From NCBI GenBank assembly GCA_043228905.1, contig JBHGNT010000017.1:2356001-2420000 (forward strand): 64,000 nucleotides of DNA. Direction: 5' to 3'. The translations under genes and the position numbers were made by a program. The DNA is from Azolla caroliniana (lineage: Eukaryota > Polypodiophyta). Each line of letters begins with the position of its first letter. Position 1 is the stretch's first letter. The notes beneath the pieces are model-generated. The model ran no database searches, was not told the DNA's origin, and saw only the letters and a list, made by a program, of their open reading frames with translations. Positions 21,409-31,400 of the stretch are shown here, piece by piece.

Positions 21409-21436
21409 TTTAGGGTTTAGGGTTTAGGGTTTAGGG
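21409..21436 (+). repeat. interstitial telomere-type repeat (TTTAGGG)4
   Basis: Four perfect TTTAGGG units, the common land-plant telomere repeat. They lie exactly between the truncated 5' end of the LINE and the resumed Gypsy-A LTR. Confidence 0.95.
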
Positions 21437-21780
21437 GAACAGAGGAGAGAGAGAGAGAGAGAGAGAGATAGTGAGGACGAGAGATGATGATAACAGATTA
21501 TATATTATAAGAAGAGTAAGTACAAAAGGGCTATGAGGCTAAAGACTGGCGTTGAACCAATTTGGTTCAACATAATGCCTAGTGCCCTCTTTTGTAGTGT
21601 TCTCAGGAGTAATCCTGAAGCTTCTAGAATGTTCCAGAGAAATATGGAATATACATTGATTTCCTATAACAAAATGTAAATAAAAATAATATCCTACGTA
21701 TTACAATAGATGATATAATGGTCAAGAGCTCGACCCATATAACCTAAGGTCATGGGTTCGAGTCTTGCCATATCATGACA
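21437..21780 (-). repeat. Gypsy-A 3' LTR, inner part
   Basis: Continues the LTR from GAGAGAGATAGTGAGGACGAG to ATCATGACA. It contains the inverted pair GTTGAACCAA/TTGGTTCAAC shared with Gypsy-B and -F. Confidence 0.88.
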
Positions 21781-22900
21781 CTATCCCCCCTTTAAAACGA
21801 CGAGTGTCATGAGTCGTTTTGGATAGAGGACCCGATTTGTGTGGATATTGCCGATGGAAGTCTTCAAGAAGCGCACGAGCATTGGTCACATTCTCGATCG
21901 GTTCCCAAGTATGTTCGCTGGGACTATAGCCTAGCCAATCGACTAGATAGTAGAGCTTGTTGCGAACAATCTTTGAATCAAGGATGGCGGCAACCTCGTA
22001 CTCCGGTCCATCTTCAAGCTCGATCGGGGGTGGAGGTTGTATAATACGCCTTGAGATGGTGCTCTCGTGATAGGGTTCAAGGAGAGAACTATGAAACACC
22101 GGATGTATCCGAAGTTGAGGAGGTAGAGCGACATCATTAATCTTCCTGATAATACGGAAAGGACCTAATCGCCGATAATCCAACTTCTCACATGGGCGAG
22201 TAGTCTTGATGTGTCGTCGTAGCAGCCACACCCGATCTCCAATGTTAAAACTAGATGGAAGTCGATGACGATCCGCGTAGACCTTGTGTGTTTGTTGAGC
22301 TTGCTGGAGATGAGTACATAAATCTTCTTGTATCTTGCGTAATTGCTCCAAACGATCCTCCGCGCAAGGATTTATGGACACCTCTAGGGTTTCAAGTACA
22401 CTCCACCGAGGGTGACATCCCGTATAAGCATAAAATGGCAAAACTTTAGTCGATGCGTGGATAGAGTTATTATAGGCAAATTCGGCGAAGTGGAGAATAT
22501 CTACCCAGTTATCCTGATGATAGCTGAGAAAGCACCGCAAATACTGCTCTAGCGTTTGATTTGTTCGTTCGGCTTGGCCGTCGGTTTGTGGGTGGTAGCC
22601 GGAGGAGAGGTTATAAGTGACCTTGAGCATTTAAAAAGGTGCTTCCAGAATTTTGACACGAACTAGGGTCCACGATCGCTGACGATACTATCGGGGAGTC
22701 CATGATGCCGACATACTTCACGCATGACAATTTCGGCGGTGTCTTCACTTGAGATTTCCTTAGTACATGGCAAGAAATGAGCCATCTTCGTATATCGATC
22801 TACCACTATTAGAATCGCATTGAATCCCTTAGAGACTGGAAGATCTGTGATGAAGTCGAGAGCAATGGATTGCCATGGCTTGCTTGGAATTGGTAATGGT
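21773..22900 (-). pseudogene. Gypsy-A integrase and chromodomain
   Basis: Open from 22630 down to 21773. It contains the integrase Glu motif (HPQTDGQAERTNQTLEQYL), GPFRI-type sequence and a C-terminal chromodomain (YYLVDWLGYSPSEHTWEPIENV) that would target insertion to marked chromatin. A frameshift just before MLKV and a small deletion after INDVA (FRLD lost) break the protein. The frame ends inside the LTR, as in Gypsy-B. The integrase core upstream (to about 22900) carries the DFITDLPVSKGFN-equivalent residues. Confidence 0.85.
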
Positions 22901-22904
22901 TCTA

Positions 22905-23201
22905 GGGTGAAAGCATGCGAATGGAAACACTATTATAGCTATTTAGCTGCTAAAATGACTACAGCTAAATAGATTTTTTTATAGCTAATTTTTAGTAGGA
23001 AGATCTTAAAGATACGTATCATTTATTATGGAGATAGAAATATTACCATTTATGGTCCACTGTTTAGCTAGTCTTTTTCTTAGATCAATTTCTAATCATC
23101 CCTAAATTTGCCAAAATATAAAGATTACATGTAGCTTTTTAGATAGCTAATTAGCTATGTCAAGGACATAGCTAATTGTTCCCATTCCCATGCTTTCACC
23201 C
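22905..23201. mobile_element. 297-bp MITE with perfect terminal repeats
   Basis: Ends GGGTGAAAGCATG / CATGCTTTCACCC are perfect 13-bp inverted repeats. TCTA flanks it on both sides (22901-22904 and 23202-23205), and the uninterrupted sequence in Gypsy-B has a single TCTA at that place. Internal AGCTAATTAGCT-type palindromes are present. The short duplication (3 bp CTA or 4 bp TCTA) suggests a Tourist/PIF-Harbinger-like origin, but the superfamily is not proved. Confidence 0.9.
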
Positions 23202-23205
23202 TCTA

Positions 23206-24844
23206 ATAAACCATAGGGATGATGCCTCAGCATTTTCGCTCTGCAGCATGTCACAAGTCCGAACAAACTCTTCGACAAATTGTCGCATACGAGGCCACCA
23301 GAATGATCATTGTACTAAATCTAATGTTTTAGTACTACCAAAATGCCCAGCTCTATATGTGTCATGACAGTTTTGTACTACTCGAAGGCGGCAAGAACCA
23401 TTAGGAACATACAAAAGTTCTTTAAAGAAAAGTAATCCATCATGGTATTTGAATTGCCGATAGTCCGTACCTTATGGTTGTGACTGTGAACACGACGCTC
23501 GAGAGGGATCAATCTGTGCTAGTATAGCTTGGGCGAAAGCATCTGTCTTCAGGTCCGCACATATGATATTGATAACGTGGGAATCCATGGGCATGCCAAA
23601 AACTTGTGTTGCTTGTAGTCGTGCCGGTCCCAAGATTACTTGCTTTTGGTTATCAAAAGCCGGCTCGCCGGGACGCGGTGTTAGATACGAACGCCATGAT
23701 AATGCATCTGCCTTCCCTTGGTGCTTCCCCGGACGATATGTAATTTTGAAGTCGAAACGCGTGAGGAAGTGGGTCCACCGAGCTTGACGTCGATTTAACA
23801 CTCGAGCATCTTGAAAGTAGGCAAGGTTTTTATGATCACTGAATACGGTGACTTGATGAGAGGACCCCTCTAAAAAATGCCTCCATTGCATAAACGAGTC
23901 CACTATTGCCAATACCTCCTTATCATGAATTTCGTAATTGATTTCGGCGGCGTCAAACTTGCGTGAGTGAAAAGCCACAGGATGTAGCTTCTCATCATGA
24001 CCCCGTTGTGACAGAATGCTCCCCAATGCGAAATCCGATGCATCAGCTTCGATAATGAATGGTAGTTCCGGATCGACATGAGCTAGAATTGGAGCCGATG
24101 TAAATGCCTTTTTAAGACTCTCGAAAGCCATATCTGCTTCTTCAGACCAAACGAACGATTGTCCCTTCTTGGTAAGCTGTGTGAGAGGCAGAACGAGCTT
24201 TGAGTAGTCTTGTATAAACTTCCGGTAAAAATTGGCAAACCCTAAAAAGCATTGCACATCCCGCACCGAGCGCGGAGCCTGCCATTCTACCACCGTCTTG
24301 ACCTTAGCTGGGTCCATGGAGATGCCTTCTGAGGAAATGACGTAGCCAAGAAATTCCATCTGGTTGCACCCAAAACTACATTTTTCTAGCTTTGCGTAAA
24401 GACCATGTTCTCGAAGTCGTTTTAGTACTAACAGTACATGAGAATCATGCTCTTCTTCGGTCTTTGAATAAACCAGTAGATCATCCAAGTAGATGATCAG
24501 ACACACATCCAAGAGATCTCGGAATATATCATTTGCCATGTGCTGGAAGACGGCTGGACCATTAGTGAGGCCGAACGACATGACCGTATACTCGAAGTGC
24601 CCATATCTAGTGCCGAATGCGGTCTTCCATTCATCTCCTGGTCGGATCCGTACGAGGTTATAGGCCCCCCCCCGTAAGTCGATCTTTGTGAAGAACCTGG
24701 CACCATTGATCCGTTCTAAAAGACTTGAGATAAGGGGAAGTGCATACCTATTGCGGATTGTAACTTTATTCAAGCCACGGTAGTCTACCACCAGACGAAG
24801 TGAGCCATCCTTTTTCTTGACGAAGAAAATGGGTGCGCCGGCTG
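23206..24844 (-). pseudogene. Gypsy-A pol: RT, RNase H, integrase zinc domain
   Basis: RT runs from VDYRGLNKVTIRNRYALPL near 24790 to the catalytic IYLDD near 24500; RNase H and the DALS-type linker follow; then the integrase H2C2 region to 23206. The frame is open from 24791 to 23472 and is stopped by TAA after QSQP. One extra in-frame Gly (LRGGAYN) comes from a C-run expansion. Very similar to Gypsy-B. Confidence 0.88.
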
Positions 24845-25912
24845 GAGATTGTCCTTGTTGACGCTTTACATAATCTGACGGCTCTTCAGGTCTTACGTCT
24901 CTTTCAAAACAATTTGACTGGGAAGATAGAGAGCTTGGATCTGTCGAAGATGCCTAATCTCTCGAGTTTTAGTGCCTATGAAAATGCTATGGAAGGGGAG
25001 CTACCTGCTGGTCTTACAGAGAGTAAGGCACTGGTCGTCTTTGAAGTGCAGAGGAACAAATATCTCACTGGATCCTTAGGCAATGCTGCTACTCCTGACA
25101 TCATTGGTTTATCCAACCTAAGGGTGCTCTCGGTGAGCTACAACCAGCTTAGCGGAGACATCCCTGGTTGGGTTTGGAATCTTCCCCGTCTGCAGGCACT
25201 AGACCTCTCCAACAATCGTTTCAGTGGCCACTTCCCTGCGACTCTCACGCACCTCTCCTACTTCAAGCTCAATCAAACAACAAATAGTAACCAGACCACC
25301 CTCTACGAGGAGGTGCCTGTCACGCTGAAGAACATTGTCCTGAAGAACTATTTTCTAACTGCACGTATCTACTTTGATGTGTCCATGAACGACCTGGAAG
25401 GCGAAATTCCGCAGAGCTTTGGGGAGCTGCAGGTTTTGACAGGAGCCAACCTGTCCCACAACCGAATCAGCGGCCCCATAGGTGAGGGTACATTCGGCAG
25501 GTTGATGCATTTGGAGAAGTTGGACCTGTCCTACAACCAGCTCAACGGTGGCATCCCACAAGATCTCACGTCTTTGGACAACCTCTCTACTCTAAACCTC
25601 GCCCACAACCAACTTGAAGGACCCATTCCCAAACAAAATAACTTTAATACTAGGTTCACCTCCGCCAGCTTCGAGAACAACCAGGGCCTGTGTGGCTACC
25701 CTCTTTACTCCTCCTGCAACACAAGCATCGATGATGCGGGTAGTTATGTGGGCATCACAAGCACAAGCACATGGTGGCCGAAGCAACAATTATTATTGAT
25801 TATGATTTGGTTCCATGAGTTTGTATCTCCCTGGGCAGTTCTAGTAGGCTATCCCGCTGGGCTTGCATTGGGCATAATCCTCTGCCATATCCTCTTCTTA
25901 AAATTGAAGTGA
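24845..25912 (+). pseudogene. RLP2: 3' half of a second RLP gene
   Basis: Open for about 355 codons with no break. It matches RLP1 from GIVPVDTLHNLTALQVLRL onward: the last LRRs, island region, final LRRs, C-cap GLCGYPLYSSC and the membrane segment WFHEFVSPWAVLVGYPAGLALG. It has an insertion (IDDAGSYVG-like) after the C-cap. The signal peptide, N-cap and all 72-bp LRR units are gone, replaced by Gypsy-A in opposite orientation. Without a signal peptide it should not make a receptor. The intact frame suggests the truncation is recent or that selection lasted until recently. Confidence 0.88.
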
Positions 25913-26310
25913 ATCAGTAGTAGCTGTTGGTCAAGAGAACTGGACTGGACTGGACTGGAGTGCACAGATTTGAGGAGTGCTAATTGAAATACTCACGCGA
26001 GGAGCACAATCTCCAACATGAGCATTTCGAACTATGTATAAATATGCTTTTCCAACTTTGTGTTGTATGCATTTTTACTCCATGGACCTCGAGAGCATTG
26101 TGTTACTCATCTTCCAATCCATTTTGAAGGCCTAGGTTCATTTGCTTACCTCTATTACTTTGTATATATGAAAATGTTCTATTAATTTACTATGTTACCA
26201 CTCTGGATTGTATGAGTTGAACCAATGACCTCCCACGCTCCATTGGACAACCGTAGTGGTAAATTGTTCCTAGCACTACATCTCTATTATTCTATACATC
26301 TCTTTCTTTC
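25913..26310 (+). repeat. RLP 3' flank, copy 3 of 3
   Basis: Follows RLP2 with the same words as 11610 and 13871 (CACAATCTCCAACATGAGCA, ACCACTCTGGA, CTCCATTGGACAACC). Confidence 0.78.
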
Positions 26311-26339
26311 TCTCTCTCTTGGTGAAAACACACAATTAT

Positions 26340-26825
26340 ATTAATAAATGTGTGTAAAAAACACTACTCATAATGGGTGTGACAATGGGGTATGGTCACC
26401 TACTAACTACACTACATGGGTAGTGGAACATGTTGAATTGCCAACAGGCAAGACAAACACTCCACTGAGGAAAGAATTTTCACTTGCTCCAATAAAGAAA
26501 ATTTCCACATTAGTACTCCCTTCAACTTTCGTAGATATGCTTTCACTCCATGTCTACCATCGAATACAAAAGCGTTGCGTATGTTCTAATTATGACGCAA
26601 TCCCCAATATCTCAGAAATAGAGAAACGATCTCTATCTCTAACTTTGGGTCAACCTGTGTAAATTGTGCAAATACCCACTATCTAAGTATCATAACATCA
26701 TGATAAGACTTGCCAAATTTGAGAATTGTAACTCTAAATCTAACAAGCAATCAAACATTGTATAAATTGATGAGTGTAACTATCTTCCATTTGAACAATG
26801 CAAAAAAGCAATTACTTGTTGCTAG
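26340..26825 (-). pseudogene. LINE remnant, 3' part (split by Gypsy-B)
   Basis: On the minus strand this continues the zinc-binding RT domain that starts beyond Gypsy-B: LKRRGLA at 32519 joins to a C...ED..H.F..C pattern (FCIVQMEDSYTHQFIQC) ending near 26750, followed by a decayed RN.FVFDG-like piece. Frames are broken. Confidence 0.65.
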
Positions 26826-27263
26826 TGTCATGATATGGCAAGACTCCAACCCATGACCTTAGGTTATATGGGTCGAGCTCTTGACCATTAGATCATCTAT
26901 TGTAATACATAAGATATTATTTTCATTTACATTTTATTATAGGAAATTAGTGTATATTCCAGATTTCTCTGGAACATTCTAGAAGCTTCAGGATTACTCC
27001 TGAAAACACTATAAAAGAGGGCACTAGGCATTATGTTGAACCAAATTGGTTCAACGCCAGTCTTAAGCCTTTTAGCCACCATTGTATATTCTCTTCATAT
27101 AATACATATCTTTCTTATCATCACTCTCTCTCTCTCTCTCAATCTCTCTCTTTCTCTCTGTCTCGCTCACTTCTTCCTTCTCTCGAAGAAGTTCCACACC
27201 TCTCATAGTACTAATCCTTTGTTTAGTACTAATTCCTTCTCTGTCTCAGTACTGTTCATGACA
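26826..27263 (+). repeat. Gypsy-B 5' LTR
   Basis: 438 bp with 8-bp inverted ends TGTCATGA/TCATGACA. A TATAAAA box lies at 27010-27016, followed by the inverted pair GTTGAACCAA / TTGGTTCAAC at about 27035-27055, where the RNA 5' end is expected. Confidence 0.95.
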
Positions 27264-27265
27264 GT

Positions 27266-27277
27266 TTGAACCAATTT
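27266..27277 (+). promoter_or_regulatory. Gypsy-B primer-binding site, apparently self-complementary
   Basis: TTGAACCAATTT starts 2 nt after the 5' LTR. It is not a TGG-type tRNA site. It is the exact complement of AAATTGGTTCAA at 27043-27054 in the LTR, which lies about 33-44 nt after the TATA box, near the predicted transcript start. This is the arrangement of self-primed Tf1/sushi-type elements. Gypsy-F keeps a 9-nt version. Confidence 0.65.
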
Positions 27278-27336
27278 CCCTACCTTCTGTCTCTCTCATT
27301 TCCTACTAATCTTTTATTCCTCTTTTCTTTCATCCC

Positions 27337-28497
27337 ATGGCCACTATTAGCGCTGAAGAATATCAATCTGTTTTCTCGGAATTTCAATGCTTGAACGAGA
27401 AGTTCCATGCTTTGCAACAAGAAAACCAACGGTTGCTGGGGGATCTTCAACAAATCTTCTTAGAAAAGCAGCAAACGCAACAACAACATGGGGAACTTGC
27501 GTTACGCGTGCAACAACTCGAAGCAACCATCGTAGCGATGCAAAAACAAGGGCCCGGAACACAAGGGATTCATAAAGAACCCAAGATTGGCCTTCCCACG
27601 AAGTTCGATGGAACGCGATTGCAGTTTAGAGGGTTCCTTAACCAGGTACGATTAGTTATTCAAATGCATCCTTCCCGATATCCCACCGATGCATCACGAG
27701 TGGGTTTAGTAGGCACTTTGTTAAGTGGCTCAGCGTTGTCATGGTTCGCTCCACTATTAGAAAAGGAATCTCCATTACTCAACAATTTTGAAGAGTTTCT
27801 AGGTGAGTTTAAAGCATGTTTCGGAGATACTGACATCATCAGGACCGCAATCAACAAAATCCGGCGATTATGCCAATGTGACCGTCCAGCCTCCGCATAC
27901 ACTGTAGATTTTCGCCTACTCGCCGCCGATATCCCTTGGGATGATCAAGCGTTGATGGAGCAATTCTGTTATGGTTTACGCAACGACGTCAAGGATTTAC
28001 TATTGACCTTCCCCGAAGAGCCAAAGTCCTTAAGAGAAGCAATCAGTCGCGTGGTGAGATGTGACAACCGCCTCTTTGAGCAACATTCGGAACGACAACT
28101 ACAGATGCCGAGGGCAAGATTAGAGCCCACCTACGCCTCAGTGGTAGCAAGACCTTTTCCGAGGGAGTCATATAATGCGCCTCCAGCGAATACTCCGACT
28201 CAGATGGAGATTGACACTACACGTCGTCGAGGGCCATTATCCGAAGAAGAAAAGCAGCGACGCCGTACAAATCGACTATGTCTTTATTGCGGTGGACCAG
28301 GACATATCGCAATAAATTGCCCCCATAGGCCAAGAAGACAGGTAAACCAAATAGTCGCTAGTTCTAATTGTACTAAATCCGACCCTATTTCAGTAGGGAT
28401 ATCTGATAGTCCTAATAGTACTAATAGTACTAATATCCCAGATCTAGCAAACAAATTTGATGTCCTTAGTCAGTTAGAAGAAGAGTTAAACGACTAA
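27337..28497 (+). CDS. Gypsy-B Gag
   Basis: 386 residues, ATG at 27337. An N-terminal coiled-coil-like Gln/Glu/Leu-rich part (about residues 10-70) is followed by the capsid region with FDGTRLQFRGFLNQVRL and WFAPLLE (retrotransposon Gag fold) and then the CCHC zinc knuckle LCLYCGGPGHIAINCP at about residue 310. Packages element RNA into virus-like particles in the cytoplasm. The pol frame, -1 relative to gag, opens at 28470 and overlaps the last nine codons, so Gag-Pol could be made by -1 frameshifting; the slip site is not obvious. Confidence 0.93.
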   Translation: MATISAEEYQSVFSEFQCLNEKFHALQQENQRLLGDLQQIFLEKQQTQQQHGELALRVQQLEATIVAMQKQGPGTQGIHKEPKIGLPTKFDGTRLQFRGFLNQVRLVIQMHPSRYPTDASRVGLVGTLLSGSALSWFAPLLEKESPLLNNFEEFLGEFKACFGDTDIIRTAINKIRRLCQCDRPASAYTVDFRLLAADIPWDDQALMEQFCYGLRNDVKDLLLTFPEEPKSLREAISRVVRCDNRLFEQHSERQLQMPRARLEPTYASVVARPFPRESYNAPPANTPTQMEIDTTRRRGPLSEEEKQRRRTNRLCLYCGGPGHIAINCPHRPRRQVNQIVASSNCTKSDPISVGISDSPNSTNSTNIPDLANKFDVLSQLEEELND

Positions 28498-31400
28498 GTC
28501 CAGCCAAAATAGGAGCCGTTTGGTTGGACAACCCTAGATCTGTGCAACCCATTAGTGGTTCCATTCCCTCTAAGCAAGTTAGTGATGTGTTCGTAGCCCA
28601 AGTAATAGTTAGTACTAAAAGTACCCCTCCAGTACATGTCCTAGCACTCCTAGATTCCGGAGCTAACTCTTGCTTTATGGATAAGAAATTTGCTCAAGCT
28701 CATAAGATATCCCTAAGAAAACTCCAGTGTCCAGCCTCTGTAGTAGTCATTGATGGACATCCCATTGCTTCCGGAAATATCATAGAAGAGTCAGAGCCCA
28801 TTAATATTGTCCTAGATAACTTAGCATGTGTAGTATCATTTAATATTAATAGTATCCCAGAACATCCTATAGTTTTAGGATTACCGTGGTTCGAGTTACA
28901 TAACCCAGACATAGATTGGAGAACAAGAGAAATCCGGTGTCGACAAACCCAAGGGTCAACTCAGAAGATGGCAACCATTTCGCTACGTCAGTTGCGTAAA
29001 GAAGGGCGCAAGGAGGAAATGTTCCTCTTTGCAATATCAGTAAACCCCTCCAGCACCACTAAAGAAGAATCCACCGTTCAACTTCCCGAGAAGTATCGTC
29101 ATTACGCCGATGTGTTCGATAAAGTACAAGCCAACACACTTCCTCATCATCGACCGTACGATTGCCCCATTGATTTACAACCGGGAAAAGAGCCGCCATG
29201 GGGACTGATCTACAATTTGTCACCAACCGAGCTGGAAGTCCTTCGGGCCTATATAGAGGAGAATTTGGAAAATGGTTTCATTCGGCATTCGAAATCTCCA
29301 GCCGGCGCGCCCATTTTCTTCGTAAAGAAAAAGGATGGATCGTTTCGTCTCGTTGTAGATTACCGTGGCTTGAATAAGGTTACAATCAGGAATAGGTATG
29401 CTCTTCCCCTTATCTCAAGTCTTTTAGAACGGATCAATGGTGCCAGGTTCTTCATGAAGATCGACTTACGGGGAGCATATAACCTCGTACGGATCCGACC
29501 AGGAGACGAATGGACGACCGCGTTTCGCACCAGATATGGGCACTTCGAGTATACGGTCATGCCGTTCGGCCTCACTAATGCGCCGATAGTCTTCCAGCAC
29601 ATGGCTAATGATATATTCCGAGATCTATTGGATGATTGTTTGATCATCTATTTGGATGATCTACTGGTTTATTCAAAGACCCAAGAAGAACATGATTCTC
29701 ATGTACTATTAGTACTAAAACAACTTCGAGAACATGGTTTGTATGCAAAGCTGGAAAAATGTAGTTTCGGGTGCAACCAAGTGGAATTTCTTGGCTACAT
29801 CATTTTGTCAGAAGGCATCTCCATGGACCCAGCTAAGGTCAAAATGGTGGTAGAATGGCAGACTCCGCGTTCGGTGCGGGATGTGCAATGCTTCTTAGGC
29901 TTTGCCAATTTTTACCGGAAGTTCATACAAGATTACTCAAAGATCGTTCTACCTCTCACACAACTTACCAGGAAGGGACAATTGTTCATCTGGTTTGAAG
30001 AAACGGACATGGCTTTCGAGAGTCTTAAAAAGGCATTTACATCGGCTCCAATTCTAGCTCATGTCGATCCGGAAAAACCATTCATTATCGAAGCTGACGC
30101 ATCGGATTTTGCATTGGGGAGCATTCTGTCACAACAGGGGAATGATGAGAAGCTACATCCTGTGGCTTTTCACTCACGCAAGTTTGACGTCGCCGAAATC
30201 AACTACGAAATTCGTGATAAGGAGCTATTGGCAATAGTGGATTCTTTTATGCAATGGAGGCATTTTCTGGAGGGATCCTCTCATCCAGTGACCGTATTTA
30301 GTGACCACAAGAATCTTGCCTACTTTCAGGATGCTCGTGTGTTGAATCGACGTCAAGCTCGGTGGGCCCACTTCCTCACATGTTTCGACTTCAAAATTAC
30401 ATATCGTTCGGGGAGGCACCAAGGGAAGGCAGATGCATTATCACGGCGTTCGTACCTAGCACCCCGTCCCGGCGAGCCAGCTTTCGATAACCAAAAAAAA
30501 GTCATCTTGGGACCGACACGACTACAAGCAACACAGATCTTTGACATGCCTATGGATTCCCGCGTTATTGATACCATACGTGAAGACTTGAAGACAGATG
30601 CGTTCGCCCAAGCTATACTAGCACAAATTGATCCCTCTCGAGTGTCGTGTTCACAGTCGCAACCACCAGGTACGGACTATCGGCAATTCAAATACCATGA
30701 TGGATTACTCTTCTTTAAAGAACTTTTGTATGTTCCTAATGGTTCTTGCCGCCTTCAAGTAGTACAAAACTGTCATGACACATATACAACTGGGCATTTT
30801 GGTAGTACTAAAACATTACATTTAGTACAAGGAACATTCTGGTGGCCCTATATGCGACAATTTGTCAAGGATTTTGTTCGGACTTGTGATACATGTTGCA
30901 GAGCGAAAATGCCAAGGCATCATCCATATGGTTTATTAGAACCATTACCAATTCCAAGCAAGCCGTGGCAATCCATTGCTCTAGACTTCATCACAGATCT
31001 TCCAGTCTCTAAGGGGTTCAATGCGATTCTAACGGTGGTCGATCGATATACGAAGATGGCTCATTTCCTGCCATGTACTGAGGAGATCTCCAGTGAAGAC
31101 ACTGCCGAAATTGTCATGCGTGAAGTATGTCGGCATCATGGACTTCCCGATAGTATCATCAGCGACCGTGGACCCCAGTTCGTGTTAAAATTCTGGAAGC
31201 ACCTTTTTAACATGCTGAAGGTCACTTGTAACCTCTCCTCCGGCTACCACCCACAAACCGACGGTCAAGCTGAACGAACAAATCAAACGTTGGAGCAGTA
31301 TCTGCGGTGCTTTCTCAGCTATCATCAAGATGACTGGGCAGATATTCTCCACTTCGCCGAATTTGCCTATAATAACTCTATCCACGCATCCACTAAAGTT

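Larger units (their letters stand above)
19979..21436 (-). mobile_element. 5'-truncated LINE inserted in the Gypsy-A LTR
   Basis: Minus-strand non-LTR retroelement. The 3' end at the left shows a (CTTT)n-type tail on the minus strand (AAAG repeats on the plus strand near 19976-19995). The 5' end at the right is cut within the RT thumb region and abuts four TTTAGGG units. LTR sequence lies on both sides. Confidence 0.75.
19857..24844 (-). mobile_element. Gypsy-A, chromodomain Gypsy, truncated, minus strand
   Basis: Same family as Gypsy-B and Gypsy-F. The 3' LTR starts TGTCAGGAATA at 19857 and ends at 21780 (ATCATGACA), split by a LINE. Then come pol remnants running right: chromodomain, integrase, RNase H and RT. 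At about 24844 the element stops abruptly inside the RT N-terminal region and joins the 3' half of an RLP gene. Gag, protease and the 5' LTR are lost. A MITE and several frameshifts or stops interrupt pol. Confidence 0.92.
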
